Shown here: in pieces, positions 1-9,129 of the stretch | How the letters are laid out: every line of letters starts with the position of its first letter | Numbering within the stretch: the first letter of the stretch is position 1 | Assembly: GCF_023913515.1 (NCBI RefSeq) | Contig: NZ_CP099392.1 | Location: 310,001 to 374,000 of the forward strand | From: Natronococcus sp. CG52 | GTDB taxonomy: Archaea > Halobacteriota > Halobacteria > Halobacteriales > Natrialbaceae | Length of the DNA stretch: 64,000 nt | Direction of reading: 5' to 3' | Made by a program: the position numbers and the translations under genes | The notes under the pieces: generated by a model | Told to the model about the DNA's origin: nothing | The model's database searches: none | What the model saw: the letters and a program-made list of their open reading frames with translations, nothing else

Positions 1-1
1 C

Positions 2-499
2 GAGGCCCTCACCGGGAAGCTGCCGGTGTACCCGACCGCCGCCTTCGGTTCGAACGCGCCGATCGTCGAGGTGGACGTCGAGACCGGCGAGGTCGAGATC
101 CTCACGTTCCACACCGTTCGGGACTGCGGGACGATGCTCAACCCGATGATCGTCGAAGGGCAGGCCCACGGCGGGATCGCCCAGGGAGTCGGCGCTGCCC
201 TGCTCGAGGAGTTCGGCTACGAGGCGAACGGCCAGCCCCAGGCGATCACGCTGTTCGACTACCTGCTCCCCTCGATCGAGAACGTGCCGAAGATCGAGAT
301 GGAGCACACGGAGACGCCGTCTCCGTTCACCGAAACCGGCGCGAAAGGCGTCGGTGAGGGCGGCATGATCGACGCACCCGCCAGCATCGCCACCTCGATC
401 AACGCCGCGCTGGAGCCGCTCGGGCTCGATGAGCCCGCAGACCGGATCCCCGTCGCGCCGGACCACCTGCGGAAGAAGATTCGCGATCGCGAGCAGTAG
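2..499 (+). CDS. Molybdenum hydroxylase large subunit (CoxL / xanthine dehydrogenase family), C-terminal part
   Basis: The gene enters from the left edge, so only the last 165 residues are visible. They match the molybdopterin-binding large subunit of the xanthine dehydrogenase / carbon monoxide dehydrogenase / aldehyde oxidase family. The segment GAKGVGEGG holds the GxKGxGE motif whose glutamate is the catalytic base of this family, followed by the usual DAPASIATSINAAL helix. The enzyme hydroxylates a carbon centre using water and passes electrons to FeS and FAD subunits. A FAD subunit and a CoxG-like gene follow in convergent orientation. The substrate cannot be told from this fragment; family naming as CO dehydrogenase would be over-interpretation. 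Confidence 0.9.
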   Translation, partial: EALTGKLPVYPTAAFGSNAPIVEVDVETGEVEILTFHTVRDCGTMLNPMIVEGQAHGGIAQGVGAALLEEFGYEANGQPQAITLFDYLLPSIENVPKIEMEHTETPSPFTETGAKGVGEGGMIDAPASIATSINAALEPLGLDEPADRIPVAPDHLRKKIRDREQ

Positions 500-553
500 C
501 AACGGTCACGGCTGTGCCCCCACCTTCCTACGGTATCGAAGAAGCGCAGTCCG

Positions 554-1090
554 TCAGTCGTCCGACTCGAGCGCGACGTCTTCGTCGGATTCGAGAGCCA
601 CGTCTTCGTCAGCGGGAGCGGCCTCGAGTTCGGACTCGGCCTCGACGCCTTCCTCGGCTTTCTCCTGCATACAGGAGAAGAACTTCCCGACCAGTCGGTT
701 CGTTACGCTCTTCAACGCGCGGCCGCCGAGGCTCGCAATCGTCCCCGAGACGTCGGCCGTCGCCGACCACTCGACGGTCGTTCCGCCGTCCTCGTTCTCT
801 ACGAGATTCATCTCGGCGGTGGTCTCGAACTCGTTTCGCGGCGCGTGGCCGACCGCTTTCATTTCGAGCGCCTCGGGGTAGTCGGCCCGGGTGACGACGA
901 CGTCGACGTCGAACTCGGGTTTGACGCTGCCGACGCCGACGGCCATGACGGCGTCGATCTCGTAGGACGACTCGAGCGTCATCTCCTTGCAGCCGGGCGC
1001 ACACTCCGCGAGGACGTCGGTGTCCGTGAAGTAGTCCCACAGTTCTTCTCTCGACTGTTCCATCTCGTTTTCGCCGGTGAATTCTAACAT
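554..1090 (-). CDS. CoxG-like SRPBCC protein (carbon monoxide dehydrogenase subunit G family)
   Basis: A 178-residue protein. It opens like a CoxG protein, with a MEQSREELWDYFTD helix and then DVLAECAPGCKEM (family pattern: decision by D, C-x-P-G). Residues 1-145 form the SRPBCC/START-like fold. The tail of about 30 residues is acidic and contains a repeated DEDVALESD. CoxG proteins assist maturation or membrane recruitment of molybdenum hydroxylases; they are not catalytic. The ATG overlaps the last bases of the upstream FAD-subunit gene by 7 bases, so the two are almost surely co-transcribed and translationally coupled. It converges on the large-subunit gene. Confidence 0.85.
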   Translation of the reverse strand: MLEFTGENEMEQSREELWDYFTDTDVLAECAPGCKEMTLESSYEIDAVMAVGVGSVKPEFDVDVVVTRADYPEALEMKAVGHAPRNEFETTAEMNLVENEDGGTTVEWSATADVSGTIASLGGRALKSVTNRLVGKFFSCMQEKAEEGVEAESELEAAPADEDVALESDEDVALESDD

Positions 1091-1980
1091 TGATCGGTGC
1101 GAGCGCGTTCGTACGACGTTTCGAGCGAGCGTTTGGCGTACTCGCCGGCCACTTCCTCCTTGTACTCTCGGTCCGCGTGCATCTCCCCTTCGGGATCGAC
1201 CGCATCGGTGACGGTCGCCGCGACCTCCTCGAGCGTATCCGCCGAGAGCGGTTCACCCTCGACGATCGACTCCGCGTCCTCGACCCGCAGCGGCACGTCG
1301 GCCGCGTTCGCGAGCGCGATTCGCACGTCTTCGACGACCGGCTCGTCGGCACCCGGCTCGGCGACGCGAACGGACGTCGCCGCGCTGACGGTCGGCCAGG
1401 TCTGTGCCGCCGGCTTGAGTTCGAGGAAGGTCATTCCGGTCCGCTCCGGCGGAAACGGGTCCGTCGGTACCGAGACGCTCTCGATGAGCTCCCCCTCGCG
1501 CAGGTCGGTGAACATGTACGCGATGAAGTAGTCGCTCACGGGAACCGTCCGCGTCTCCTCGAGGGAGCGCAGCGTCAACGAGCCGCCGAGCGCGAGCAGT
1601 GCCGTCGGGTAGTTTCCCGCCGGATCGGCCTCGCCGATGCTGCCGCCGATCGTCCCCTGATTGCGCACCGAGGGGCCGGCGATCTGTTCGGCGGCCTCGG
1701 GAAGCATCGGCAACCGCTCGGCGAGCCGATCAGATCGCTCGAGCGTTCGGTGGGTCGTCATCGCGCCGATCCGGACCTCGTCGTCGGTTACTTCGACGCC
1801 GGCGAGGTCGTCGACGCCGTTGAGGTCGACGAGGTGATCGGGCGTCGCGAGCCGGTTCGCCATCACGATGCCCAGCGACTGGTTCCCCGCGAGGAGTTCG
1901 GCGTCCTCGAGTTCCTCGAGCAGTTCGAGAACCTCCGGGACCGTCTCGGGCCGGTGATGGGTAAACGGCGCCGGCTTCAT
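1084..1980 (-). CDS. Molybdenum hydroxylase FAD-binding subunit (CoxM family)
   Basis: About 298 residues from the ATG at 1980, where the product begins MKPAPFTHHRPETV, typical for this family; an ATG 54 bases upstream is less likely. FAD_binding_5 signatures are visible: AGNQSLGIVMANRLATP near residue 33 (first FAD loop) and TIGGSIGEADPAGN near residue 107 (second FAD loop). A CO_deh_flav_C domain follows. The subunit takes electrons from FeS clusters of the small subunit and passes them to an acceptor. The downstream gene is CoxG-like, with overlapping ends. No small FeS subunit is visible; it probably lies left of the window near the large subunit. Confidence 0.88.
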   Translation of the reverse strand: MKPAPFTHHRPETVPEVLELLEELEDAELLAGNQSLGIVMANRLATPDHLVDLNGVDDLAGVEVTDDEVRIGAMTTHRTLERSDRLAERLPMLPEAAEQIAGPSVRNQGTIGGSIGEADPAGNYPTALLALGGSLTLRSLEETRTVPVSDYFIAYMFTDLREGELIESVSVPTDPFPPERTGMTFLELKPAAQTWPTVSAATSVRVAEPGADEPVVEDVRIALANAADVPLRVEDAESIVEGEPLSADTLEEVAATVTDAVDPEGEMHADREYKEEVAGEYAKRSLETSYERARTDQC

Positions 1981-2233
1981 GGTTTCGGGAGTCGATCGCT
2001 CGAGCGGGCCGGCCGCCACCCCGCTGACGGCCATCGGTTGCTGTCGATGCGACGCTGAGTAGTGATACGAGTGGTCATGGGTCGGTCACACGGATATCAT
2101 ACCATTTCTCGAACCCCACTAATAAGTGTTGTTGGGTGTTGGCATGGGGATGTGTATCTATTCACTTGCGGAGGTAACGATCAGGCGCGAGATACTGCGA
2201 ACCGGCCGGGAGTTCGAACCTGCTACCGGCCGG

Positions 2234-2252
2234 AGGTCACATCTGGTGACCT
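2234..2252. promoter_or_regulatory. Inverted repeat in the divergent coxM-cyclase promoter region
   Basis: Perfect 7-base arms AGGTCAC and GTGACCT are separated by ATCTG. The repeat lies about 30 bases upstream of the TATA-like box of the cyclase gene at 2316 and between two divergent genes. Directly before it are two copies of ACCGGCCGG at 2201 and 2225. The position suits an activator or repressor site. The cognate regulator is not visible, so this is inference. Confidence 0.5.
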
Positions 2253-2283
2253 TCAACCGCGAGTGTCGTATCCTATTCACGTA

Positions 2284-2292
2284 ATTTTAAGT
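2284..2292 (+). promoter_or_regulatory. TATA-like box of the cyclase gene
   Basis: ATTTTAAGT is centred about 29 bases before the ATG at 2316, the spacing expected for a haloarchaeal leaderless transcript. Confidence 0.5.
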
Positions 2293-2315
2293 ACGGCCCC
2301 GGGGATGTACCGGTC

Positions 2316-3074
2316 ATGCTCGACGGCTACGAGATGTACGACCTGACACAGCCCTGGTCGCAGGATACGCCGGCCTGGCCGACCTACGATAATCCGAAAG
2401 TCTGGTACGAGAAGAGCCTGGACACGGAGAAAGTCAACGGTCAGAAGATCGAATTCATGAACCACACCGGGACCCACCTGGACGGCGAGAAACACTTCGT
2501 CGCCAGCGGCCGAGATATCGAACAGGTGGGACTCGACGAACTCGTCGGCGACGCCGTCGTCGCGGACATCTCCGACGAAGTCGGCGACTACGACGTCTAC
2601 ACGAGCGAGATGATCGAGGACGTCTGTGACGTCCGCGAAGGCGACATCCTCTTTATCCACACCGGCTACCAGGACTACGCCTGGTACAAAGAGGACGCAG
2701 ATCCTCACCGCTACTTCTGCAAGCACCCCGGCCCGAACGCGGAGTTCGCCGAGTGGTGCAAGGAGATGAATCTGAACTACCTGCTGCTGGACTGCGGCAG
2801 CGCCGATCACCCGATGAACACCGTGATTCGAGACGTCCGTCCCGAACTCGCCGACGAAGCGGTCGACGAACTCGACGTCGACGATCTCGACGAGATCTTC
2901 CCGCCGGAGGGGTACCAGCTCATGCACACCGAACTGTTCCCCGAAGGGATCATCCACGTCGAAAACGCACGGGTCCCCGAAGAACTGCTGAACGAACGCG
3001 TCCAGATCGGCACCTTCCCGTGGCGGTTCCGCGGCGGTGAATCCAGCGTCAGTCGCTGCGTCGCGTTCAAGTAA
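2316..3074 (+). CDS. Cyclase-family metal-dependent hydrolase (kynurenine formamidase / isatin hydrolase like)
   Basis: A 252-residue protein of the cyclase family (PF04199). The metal-binding signature HTGTHLDGEKH (His50, His54, Asp56, His60) is intact. Members hydrolyse amide or lactam bonds, as in arylformamidase and isatin hydrolase, using Mn or Zn. The gene has a TATA-like box about 29 bases before the start. It is divergent from the molybdenum hydroxylase FAD subunit, so the two may act on the same aromatic or heterocyclic substrate: hydroxylation then ring or amide opening. The exact substrate is not determined by sequence. Confidence 0.85.
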   Translation: MLDGYEMYDLTQPWSQDTPAWPTYDNPKVWYEKSLDTEKVNGQKIEFMNHTGTHLDGEKHFVASGRDIEQVGLDELVGDAVVADISDEVGDYDVYTSEMIEDVCDVREGDILFIHTGYQDYAWYKEDADPHRYFCKHPGPNAEFAEWCKEMNLNYLLLDCGSADHPMNTVIRDVRPELADEAVDELDVDDLDEIFPPEGYQLMHTELFPEGIIHVENARVPEELLNERVQIGTFPWRFRGGESSVSRCVAFK

Positions 3075-3111
3075 CGACTCGACCGACGATCGAACGCAAT
3101 CCAGCGAGCGG

Positions 3112-3543
3112 TCACCGGACCACGAGAACCGGAATCGGCGACCGCCGTGTGACCTTCTCTGCGACACTTCCGAGTAGCACTCGCGCAACGCCTTCCCGAC
3201 CGTGGCTCCCGATAGCGACCATGTCGAACTCGTCTTCCTCGGCGCGCGCGACGATCAGTCGATCGGGTCGGACGCGACCACGCTCGGTCTCGATATCGAC
3301 GTCGTGATTGCGTCCGCGCTCGCGGGCCGACTCGAGGATCTCATCGGATCGCTCCAGCTCCGGCGCGTCGTCGGGCAGGTCTCCGGTCATTCCGGAGAAC
3401 GTCCCGATGTCGCCGCGTCCCGCCTCGACGACGTGAAACGCCGTGATCTCCGCGTCGGGGAACGTCTCGGCCGCGTACTCGAGTGCGTCCGTCGATCGCT
3501 CCGAACCGTCGACTGGGACCAGAATCCGTTCCGGCAGACTCAC
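3112..3543 (-). CDS. Universal stress protein (UspA family)
   Basis: 143 residues with a GTG start giving MSLPERILVPVDGSERS, the usual first strand and Walker-like loop of UspA. The ATP-binding signature G-2x-G-9x-G-S is present as GSHGREGVARVLLGS near residue 118, so it is probably an ATP-binding type. It is a cytosolic dimer with an unknown client. It converges on the cyclase gene with a 37-base gap and appears monocistronic. Confidence 0.9.
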   Translation of the reverse strand: MSLPERILVPVDGSERSTDALEYAAETFPDAEITAFHVVEAGRGDIGTFSGMTGDLPDDAPELERSDEILESARERGRNHDVDIETERGRVRPDRLIVARAEEDEFDMVAIGSHGREGVARVLLGSVAEKVTRRSPIPVLVVR

Positions 3544-3667
3544 GTGTACGATCGGGAGGGGAATAGCACTTGCTCGACATCTAGTGAGCCGTGAACGCTC
3601 ATCCGGCCCGAGAATTACGGTAGAGATGGTCGCGAGGAGAACGATCGAACGCGGAGGTCTCGGGTCG

Positions 3668-5560
3668 TCAGTGCGGCTGGACCGGCAGTTCGATATGCGT
3701 CGAGTACTCGGCGTCGTGGTGGACCGTGTTCGTCGCCACTCGGTACTCGCGGTCGCCGTAGAGCGGACCCCCGGTGTTGTGATTCACGTCGTACCGCGGG
3801 TAGTTCGACGAGGAGATGTCGAGTCGGAGGCGGTGGCCCTCCTTGAAGACGTTCGCCGTCGGATACGGCTCCATCTCGAACTCGTAGACTGCGCCGGGCT
3901 CGAGAAGGTCCGGCTCGTCGCGGTAGCCGCGGTACCGGCCGCGACAGATCGAATCACAGAGATTCACCGCGAAGCCGTCGGGGAACTCCTCGCTGGGCGG
4001 GTGTTCGTCGATCAGCTTCGCCGTGAAGTCGGTGTCCGGCCCGTCGGTCGAGCCGTAGACGCGCACCCGGACCGGGCCCGCGATCTCGAGGTCCCGGTCG
4101 AGCGGCGGCGTCCGATAGACGAGCACGTCGTTGCGCTCCTCGAGCGGGCCGTACGGCGGCTCCGCGCCGAGCGTGTCGGGCCGGGTGCGCTGATCGAAGC
4201 CGCCGCGGCCGGTAATGTCCTGCAGTTTGCGCTCGGAGAGGGGGTACTCGATGAGGTTCTCTTCGCGCTGTTCGTAGGTGATGTACGACGAACAGTTGCC
4301 GCCGACGGTCGGGACGGGATCGCGCGGGTCGAACTCGTAGCTCGTCGCGGCGTCCTCGGCGGTCGGCTCGTCCGTCGAGAGCCGGCCGCCCTCGTGGGCG
4401 TAGTACGTCCGGAACTCGGTGTCAGGGAGCGGCCACTCGTCGGCGTCACGCCACTCGCCGCCGTGGAAGAGCCGTCCGTTACGGGTCTGTGAGCCGTCGC
4501 CGGTCCCCATCTGAAAGTACTGGACCGTCGGCTGGTCCGCCCACGTGTCCTTCCCCTTGAGGTAGTGGTCGAAAAAGCGCAGGCGCGTCTCCTGATAGTC
4601 CCGCAGGCAGGCCTGGCCGAACTCGAGTTCGCCCGAGTAGGACTTGTTCCAGGACGGGAGCGGATAGGAGTTCCAGCCGTGGGTCCACGGCCCCATCAGG
4701 AGGTAGTGGTCGCTGTCCTTCCGCTCCGCGAGCGCCTCGAAGTTATCGCAGGTTGCCTTCGTGTAGGAGTCGTACCACGCGCCGGCGTAGACCGTCGGGA
4801 CGTCCGCCGACCGGTCGTAGTAGGCCTCGAAGTTGAGCCCGGGTTCCTGCCAGAGTTCGTCGCTCGCGCTCCCCTGGGTCATGATGTCAAACGCCCACTC
4901 CTCGTAGTCGGGAATGTGCCGCAGCGGCGACTGGCCCGGCTGGACGGGGCCGTTCTCGAGGACGTCCCGGACGTCGACGTTCGCCAGGCGTTGCTGGACG
5001 TCGGGGTCCTCGAGAGCGCGCTGTGCGAAGCCCCCGCCGAGCGTGAGCGCCCAGCAGAGCCAGCGCAGTTCGAAGGCGCCGTTGTGTCGGAACGTCGCCT
5101 TTCGACCGTCGGCCGCGCCCTGGTTGACGAACATCGCCTCGAGGGAGGGAGGATCCTGTGTCGCGAGCGCGTTCTGGACCCACGCGCCGTAGGAGGTGCC
5201 GATCGTTCCGACCTGGCCGTCACAGTAGTCCCGGTCGGCGAGCCACTCGACGGTGTCGTAGCCGTCCTCCGGTTCGTCGACGAAGATGTAGTAGTCGCCC
5301 TCGCTGTCGAAGCGACCGCGACAGTCCTGGATCGCGACGACGTAGCCGCGTTCGGCGTACCACTCGCCGTGTCGTTCCATGCGGCCGCGCTTGCCGTAGG
5401 GCGTCCGGTCGAGCAGCGCGGGTTCGGGCTCCTCGATCGGCTCCCCGGTGTCGGGGTCGGCCGGACGGTAGACGTCGGTCGCGAGCCGGGTCCCGTCGCG
5501 GGTCTCGACCATCACGTTCAACTCGGCGTGGACCGCGTACTCCGGATCTGAAACCATCAT
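3668..5560 (-). CDS. CocE/NonD family alpha/beta hydrolase (X-Pro dipeptidyl-peptidase S15 type)
   Basis: About 630 residues. The N-terminal half is the S15 alpha/beta hydrolase domain and the C-terminal half is the jelly-roll PepX_C domain. Catalytic candidates are visible: Ser123 in GTSYG, Asp in GAWYDSY and His in GPWTHG. Family members cleave esters, glutaryl or acyl-amide bonds; the substrate here is unknown. I chose the ATG at 5560 because a TATA-like stretch (TTACTTATTA type on the minus strand, about 5582-5592) sits about 27 bases upstream. ATGs at 5578 and 5581 would add 6-7 residues. It is divergent from the NCS2 permease gene. Confidence 0.85.
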   Translation of the reverse strand: MMVSDPEYAVHAELNVMVETRDGTRLATDVYRPADPDTGEPIEEPEPALLDRTPYGKRGRMERHGEWYAERGYVVAIQDCRGRFDSEGDYYIFVDEPEDGYDTVEWLADRDYCDGQVGTIGTSYGAWVQNALATQDPPSLEAMFVNQGAADGRKATFRHNGAFELRWLCWALTLGGGFAQRALEDPDVQQRLANVDVRDVLENGPVQPGQSPLRHIPDYEEWAFDIMTQGSASDELWQEPGLNFEAYYDRSADVPTVYAGAWYDSYTKATCDNFEALAERKDSDHYLLMGPWTHGWNSYPLPSWNKSYSGELEFGQACLRDYQETRLRFFDHYLKGKDTWADQPTVQYFQMGTGDGSQTRNGRLFHGGEWRDADEWPLPDTEFRTYYAHEGGRLSTDEPTAEDAATSYEFDPRDPVPTVGGNCSSYITYEQREENLIEYPLSERKLQDITGRGGFDQRTRPDTLGAEPPYGPLEERNDVLVYRTPPLDRDLEIAGPVRVRVYGSTDGPDTDFTAKLIDEHPPSEEFPDGFAVNLCDSICRGRYRGYRDEPDLLEPGAVYEFEMEPYPTANVFKEGHRLRLDISSSNYPRYDVNHNTGGPLYGDREYRVATNTVHHDAEYSTHIELPVQPH

Positions 5561-5668
5561 CCAAACAGAGACAGGCATCATGTAATAAGTTAACTCCCGC
5601 TTCGGGAGCGGGTCGTCGCTCGTCCGTTCCGGCGGCCCGTCTCCGGTTACGACCGGCAGCAGCGGTAC

Positions 5669-5678
5669 TTTTATAATG
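5669..5678 (+). promoter_or_regulatory. TATA-like box upstream of the NCS2 permease
   Basis: TTTTATAATG lies about 95 bases before the preferred permease start at 5766, giving a leader of about 65 bases. The A+T core is readable on both strands, so it could serve either divergent gene. Confidence 0.4.
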
Positions 5679-5765
5679 TTACCCTCGGTTTGTTGTCGCA
5701 TATCTGTGCGAGTCCGAGACAGGTTCTCGTACAGCATGCTCGGTGTGCAACCGGGATCGATCACT

Positions 5766-7340
5766 ATGACGGGTGAAAACGACAACACGGATCAGGGACG
5801 AACGGATGGGGGTTCAGTCTCGCGAGAGGAAGCGTCGTTCGTCGAGTACGGCATCGAAGACAAGCCACCGCTCGGTGAGTCGATCTTCCTCGGCGTACAG
5901 CACTACCTGACGATGATCGGGGCGACGGTCGCGATCCCGTTGATCCTCGCCGGGGCGATGGAGATGCCCGCGGCGGAAACGGCCCGCCTCGTCGGGACGT
6001 TCTTCGTCGTCTCGGGTATCGCGACGCTATTACAGACGACGGTCGGAAACCGCTACCCGATCGTTCAGGGCGGAACGTTCGCGCTCCTCGCGCCCGCCCT
6101 CGCCGTCATCGGCGCGCTCGGCGCACAGGGGGTCGGCTGGCAAGTAACGCTACTCGAGTTACAGGGAGCGATCATCGCGGCCGCAGTGGTTCAGGTCCTG
6201 CTCGGCTACATCGGGGCCCTGGGAAAACTCAAGTACTACCTCTCGCCGGTCGTGATCGCGCCGGTGATCGTCCTGATCGGTCTCTCGTTGATCGGCGTCG
6301 AAGACGTGACGAGGCCGGACCAGAACTGGTGGCTGCTGGGACTGACCCTGTTCCTGATCGTGCTGTTCTCCCAGTATCTCGACCAGTACAGCCGTTACGC
6401 GAAGCTATTCCCGGTGCTGCTTGGCATCGTCGCCGCCTGGGTCCTCGCCGCAGTGCTCTCCGTGACCGGCGCCTACGGTCCGGAAACGGTCGGATACGTC
6501 GACACGGGGGCCGTCGCCGAGGCGTCTGCGATTCAGGTAATCACGCCGTTGCAATGGGGTATGCCGCGGCTCACCCTCGCTTTCACCGTGGGGATTTTCG
6601 CCGGCGTCGTCGCGTCGATGATCGAGAGTATGGGTGACTACTACGCGGTCGCCCGGATCGCCGGCGTCGGTGCGCCCAGCGAGAAGCGCATCAACCACGG
6701 CATCGGGATGGAAGGAGTCGGCAACGTCATCGCCGGCATCATGGGAACTGGAAACGGGTCAACCTCCTACGGCGAGAACATCGGTGCGATCGGGATCACC
6801 GGCGTCGCATCCCGGTACGTCGTCCAGATCGGCGCGATCGTGATGTTGATCGTCGGGTTCGTCGGTTACTTCGGCGCGTTGATCACGACGATTCCGTCGC
6901 CGATCGTCGGCGCGCTGTACATCGCGATGTTCGGACAGATCGCCGCAGTCGGACTGTCGAACCTCAAGTACGTCGATCTCGACGCATCGCGGAACGTCTT
7001 CATCATCGGTATCGCGCTCTTCCTCGGTCTGGCGGTGCCGGAGTACATGGCGAACGTCGGCGGCGCCGAGGAGTTCCGGGAGATCGCCTCGGGTGCCGCG
7101 GTAGTCGGCCCGGTCCTCGGGCAACAACTCGTCGCCGACACGATATTCGTCATCGGTTCGACCACGATGGCCGTCGGCGGGATCGTCGCCTTCGTGCTCG
7201 ACAACACGATCCGCGGTACGAAAGACGAGCGCGGGCTCACGCAGTGGGAGCAACTCGCCGAGGACGACGAGGAGTTCGTCACCTTCTTCGAGGAGATGCG
7301 CTCGGGAGACGAACCGAGACCGGTCGACCGAGCCGACTAA
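5766..7340 (+). CDS. NCS2-family nucleobase permease (uracil/xanthine type)
   Basis: 524 residues from the ATG at 5766 (MTGENDNTDQG); upstream in-frame ATGs give an unlikely arginine-rich leader. An acidic 45-residue N-terminus is followed by about 12-14 membrane segments. The NCS2 landmarks are present: LGVQHYLTMIGATVAIP in the first helix and GNRYPIVQGGTFALLAP in TM3. The substrate-site region ESMGDYYAVARIAG is followed by GTGNGSTSYGENIGAIGITGVASRYV in the TM10 hairpin. It imports a purine or pyrimidine base, probably with a cation. Its neighbours (molybdenum hydroxylase, cyclase hydrolase, MoeA) fit purine or related heterocycle catabolism. Confidence 0.92.
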   Translation: MTGENDNTDQGRTDGGSVSREEASFVEYGIEDKPPLGESIFLGVQHYLTMIGATVAIPLILAGAMEMPAAETARLVGTFFVVSGIATLLQTTVGNRYPIVQGGTFALLAPALAVIGALGAQGVGWQVTLLELQGAIIAAAVVQVLLGYIGALGKLKYYLSPVVIAPVIVLIGLSLIGVEDVTRPDQNWWLLGLTLFLIVLFSQYLDQYSRYAKLFPVLLGIVAAWVLAAVLSVTGAYGPETVGYVDTGAVAEASAIQVITPLQWGMPRLTLAFTVGIFAGVVASMIESMGDYYAVARIAGVGAPSEKRINHGIGMEGVGNVIAGIMGTGNGSTSYGENIGAIGITGVASRYVVQIGAIVMLIVGFVGYFGALITTIPSPIVGALYIAMFGQIAAVGLSNLKYVDLDASRNVFIIGIALFLGLAVPEYMANVGGAEEFREIASGAAVVGPVLGQQLVADTIFVIGSTTMAVGGIVAFVLDNTIRGTKDERGLTQWEQLAEDDEEFVTFFEEMRSGDEPRPVDRAD

Positions 7341-7430
7341 CGGCGGGCGGATCGGCGCGTCTCCGATTCGACTCGTATTTTCACCGACGTGGGGGAAAGC
7401 TTGATTACGAGCGCTCGCTCACTGACGGTA

Positions 7431-7877
7431 ATGCCGAGCCGAGACGGCCTCGACATCGATCGCGGCGAACGACTCCGCTACCGTGGTAAGCTCCGTCCCG
7501 GCGGCGAAATCGCTGTCACCGGCCGCCGCGTCCTCGTCCGCAGAGCCGACGGGACCACGAGCGTACCGTACGCGAACGTCAGCGAGGTCAGCCACGAATC
7601 GTTCAACTGGTTTCTCGCCATCATGAGCCTCTCGCTCGCCGGGTTCGGCGTCTACTCGATCCCGGCGAACGCCTTCGTCGGGACCGGTTTCGCCGCGGCC
7701 GGGCTCTGGAGTCTCTATCGCACCTACCGTCACCGCGACCGCGTTCGGATCCACACCCACAGCCAGGCCAAACCCGTCGAAGTCTTCCCCGAAGACGTCG
7801 ACGGCCTCTACACCGAACTCGAGCCGGCCATCGACGCGGTCCGGGACGAACAGGGTCCGGCCGACGCGGACGGGTGA
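7431..7877 (+). CDS. Small membrane protein with PH-like N-terminus
   Basis: 148 residues from ATG 7431 (MPSRDGLDIDRGERLRYRGK). Residues 1-55 look like a beta-rich, PH-like segment (ITVTGRRVLVRRADG-type pattern with RVLVRRADGTTSVPYANVSEV). Two hydrophobic helices follow near 63-105 (WFLAIMSLSLAGFGVYSIPA and AFVGTGFAAAGLWSLY), then a basic and acidic tail. No enzyme motif is seen. It lies 90 bases after the permease and 40 bases before moeA, so it may be in one transcription unit with moeA. Function unknown. Confidence 0.7.
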   Translation: MPSRDGLDIDRGERLRYRGKLRPGGEIAVTGRRVLVRRADGTTSVPYANVSEVSHESFNWFLAIMSLSLAGFGVYSIPANAFVGTGFAAAGLWSLYRTYRHRDRVRIHTHSQAKPVEVFPEDVDGLYTELEPAIDAVRDEQGPADADG

Positions 7878-7917
7878 GTGTCACAAGCGCTTTTTCGATC
7901 CACGTCGAAACGCGATC

Positions 7918-9129
7918 ATGGCCGACCACGACGACCTGCTCTCGCGTACGGACGCCGTCGATCGGACGCTCGCTCACCGCCGCTCGTTTCTCGAGCGCCA
8001 CCGGACGACGACGGTCGCCGTCGATCGGATCGACGGGCGGGTCGTCGCCGAAGATATCGTCGCCGAGACCGACCAGCCTGCCGGCGACCACGCCACGATG
8101 GACGGCTACGCGTTCGCCGCGGCCGACGACGGCCCGTTCGAGATCGTCGACGACGAGATCTTTCCCGAAGCAACCCCGCCGGCCCTCGAGCCGGGTACCG
8201 CCGTCCGGATCGCCACGGGAGCGCCGCTGCCGGAGCGAGTCGATACCGTCGTCAAACGGGAGGACGCGGTCGTCGAGGGATCGCGACTGGAGCATCCGGA
8301 CCTCGAAGTCGGCACCTACGTCTACGAGCGCGGATCGAACGTCACCGCGGGCGACCGGTTGTACGCGGTCGGCGATCGACTCTCGGCGCTCGACGCGATC
8401 CTGCTTCGGGACCTCGGGCGCGAAGAGGTCGAGTGCTACGAGCCGTTCTCGGTCGGCGTCCTCGCGACCGGAACGGAGATACACGAGGGACTCCACACCG
8501 ACCTCGACTCGCCGATGCTCTGTAATCTGCTCCGGTCGTGGGGACACGACCCCAGCTACGAGGGGTCAGTCCCCGACGAGGGCGGGCAGGTCGAGCGGCG
8601 GGTCGACGAACTCGCCGAGCGCCACGACGTGGTCGTCACCACCGGCGGCACCAGCGTCGGGAAGAAAGACTACGTCCTCGACGCGCTGGCGTCCCTCGGC
8701 GAGGTCGCCTTTCACCGGGTCCGCATCCGGCCCGGAAAACCGATCGCCCTCGCACGATCGTCCGACCACGACGCCCTCGCCGTCGCCATCCCCGGGAAAC
8801 CGATCGGGGCCTACGTCAGCGCCGCGTTCGTCGCTCGAGCGCTCTTCACGGGCGAGGCGGCGACGCCGTCCCTCGAGCGGACACTGACCCACGACGTCGG
8901 ACTCGGCCCGGCGGGATTCGAGTATGTCGTCCCCGTCGTGCTGGACGGCGACGACGCGGTCCCGCTCGGCCACGCCGACTCCCCGCTCGCGGTGTACGAG
9001 ACGACCTTCGACCCGAGCGTTCTCTCCTCGAGTACGCGAGCAGCCACCGCAGACGGGTTCGTCACGACGACGGACGACCTGACCGCCGGCGAACGGGTGG
9101 CAGTCGTTCCGACGACGGCACTCGAGTGA
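7918..9129 (+). CDS. moeA: Molybdopterin molybdenumtransferase MoeA
   Basis: 403 residues with the full MoeA layout. The N-terminal domain has DHATMDGYAF (residues 58-66; MDGYA is the family signature). A beta-barrel insert follows. The MoCF_biosynth domain has VLATGTEI (181-188) and TTGGTSVGKKDY (241-252), then RPGKP (271-275) and PGKPIGAY. MoeA inserts molybdate (or tungstate) into adenylylated molybdopterin. Its place beside molybdenum hydroxylase genes suggests it serves that enzyme. The C-terminal MoeA_C domain is present. The gene is intact. Confidence 0.93.
   Translation: MADHDDLLSRTDAVDRTLAHRRSFLERHRTTTVAVDRIDGRVVAEDIVAETDQPAGDHATMDGYAFAAADDGPFEIVDDEIFPEATPPALEPGTAVRIATGAPLPERVDTVVKREDAVVEGSRLEHPDLEVGTYVYERGSNVTAGDRLYAVGDRLSALDAILLRDLGREEVECYEPFSVGVLATGTEIHEGLHTDLDSPMLCNLLRSWGHDPSYEGSVPDEGGQVERRVDELAERHDVVVTTGGTSVGKKDYVLDALASLGEVAFHRVRIRPGKPIALARSSDHDALAVAIPGKPIGAYVSAAFVARALFTGEAATPSLERTLTHDVGLGPAGFEYVVPVVLDGDDAVPLGHADSPLAVYETTFDPSVLSSSTRAATADGFVTTTDDLTAGERVAVVPTTALE

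Noticed and set aside
1090-2058. Long plus-strand frame opposite the FAD subunit
   Set aside because: Antisense shadow; the minus strand has clear FAD-binding motifs.
2205-2225. TTCGAAC with flanking stems looking like a tRNA T-arm
   Set aside because: The T-stem does not pair and there is no anticodon arm or acceptor partner; the bases belong to the ACCGGCCGG repeats.
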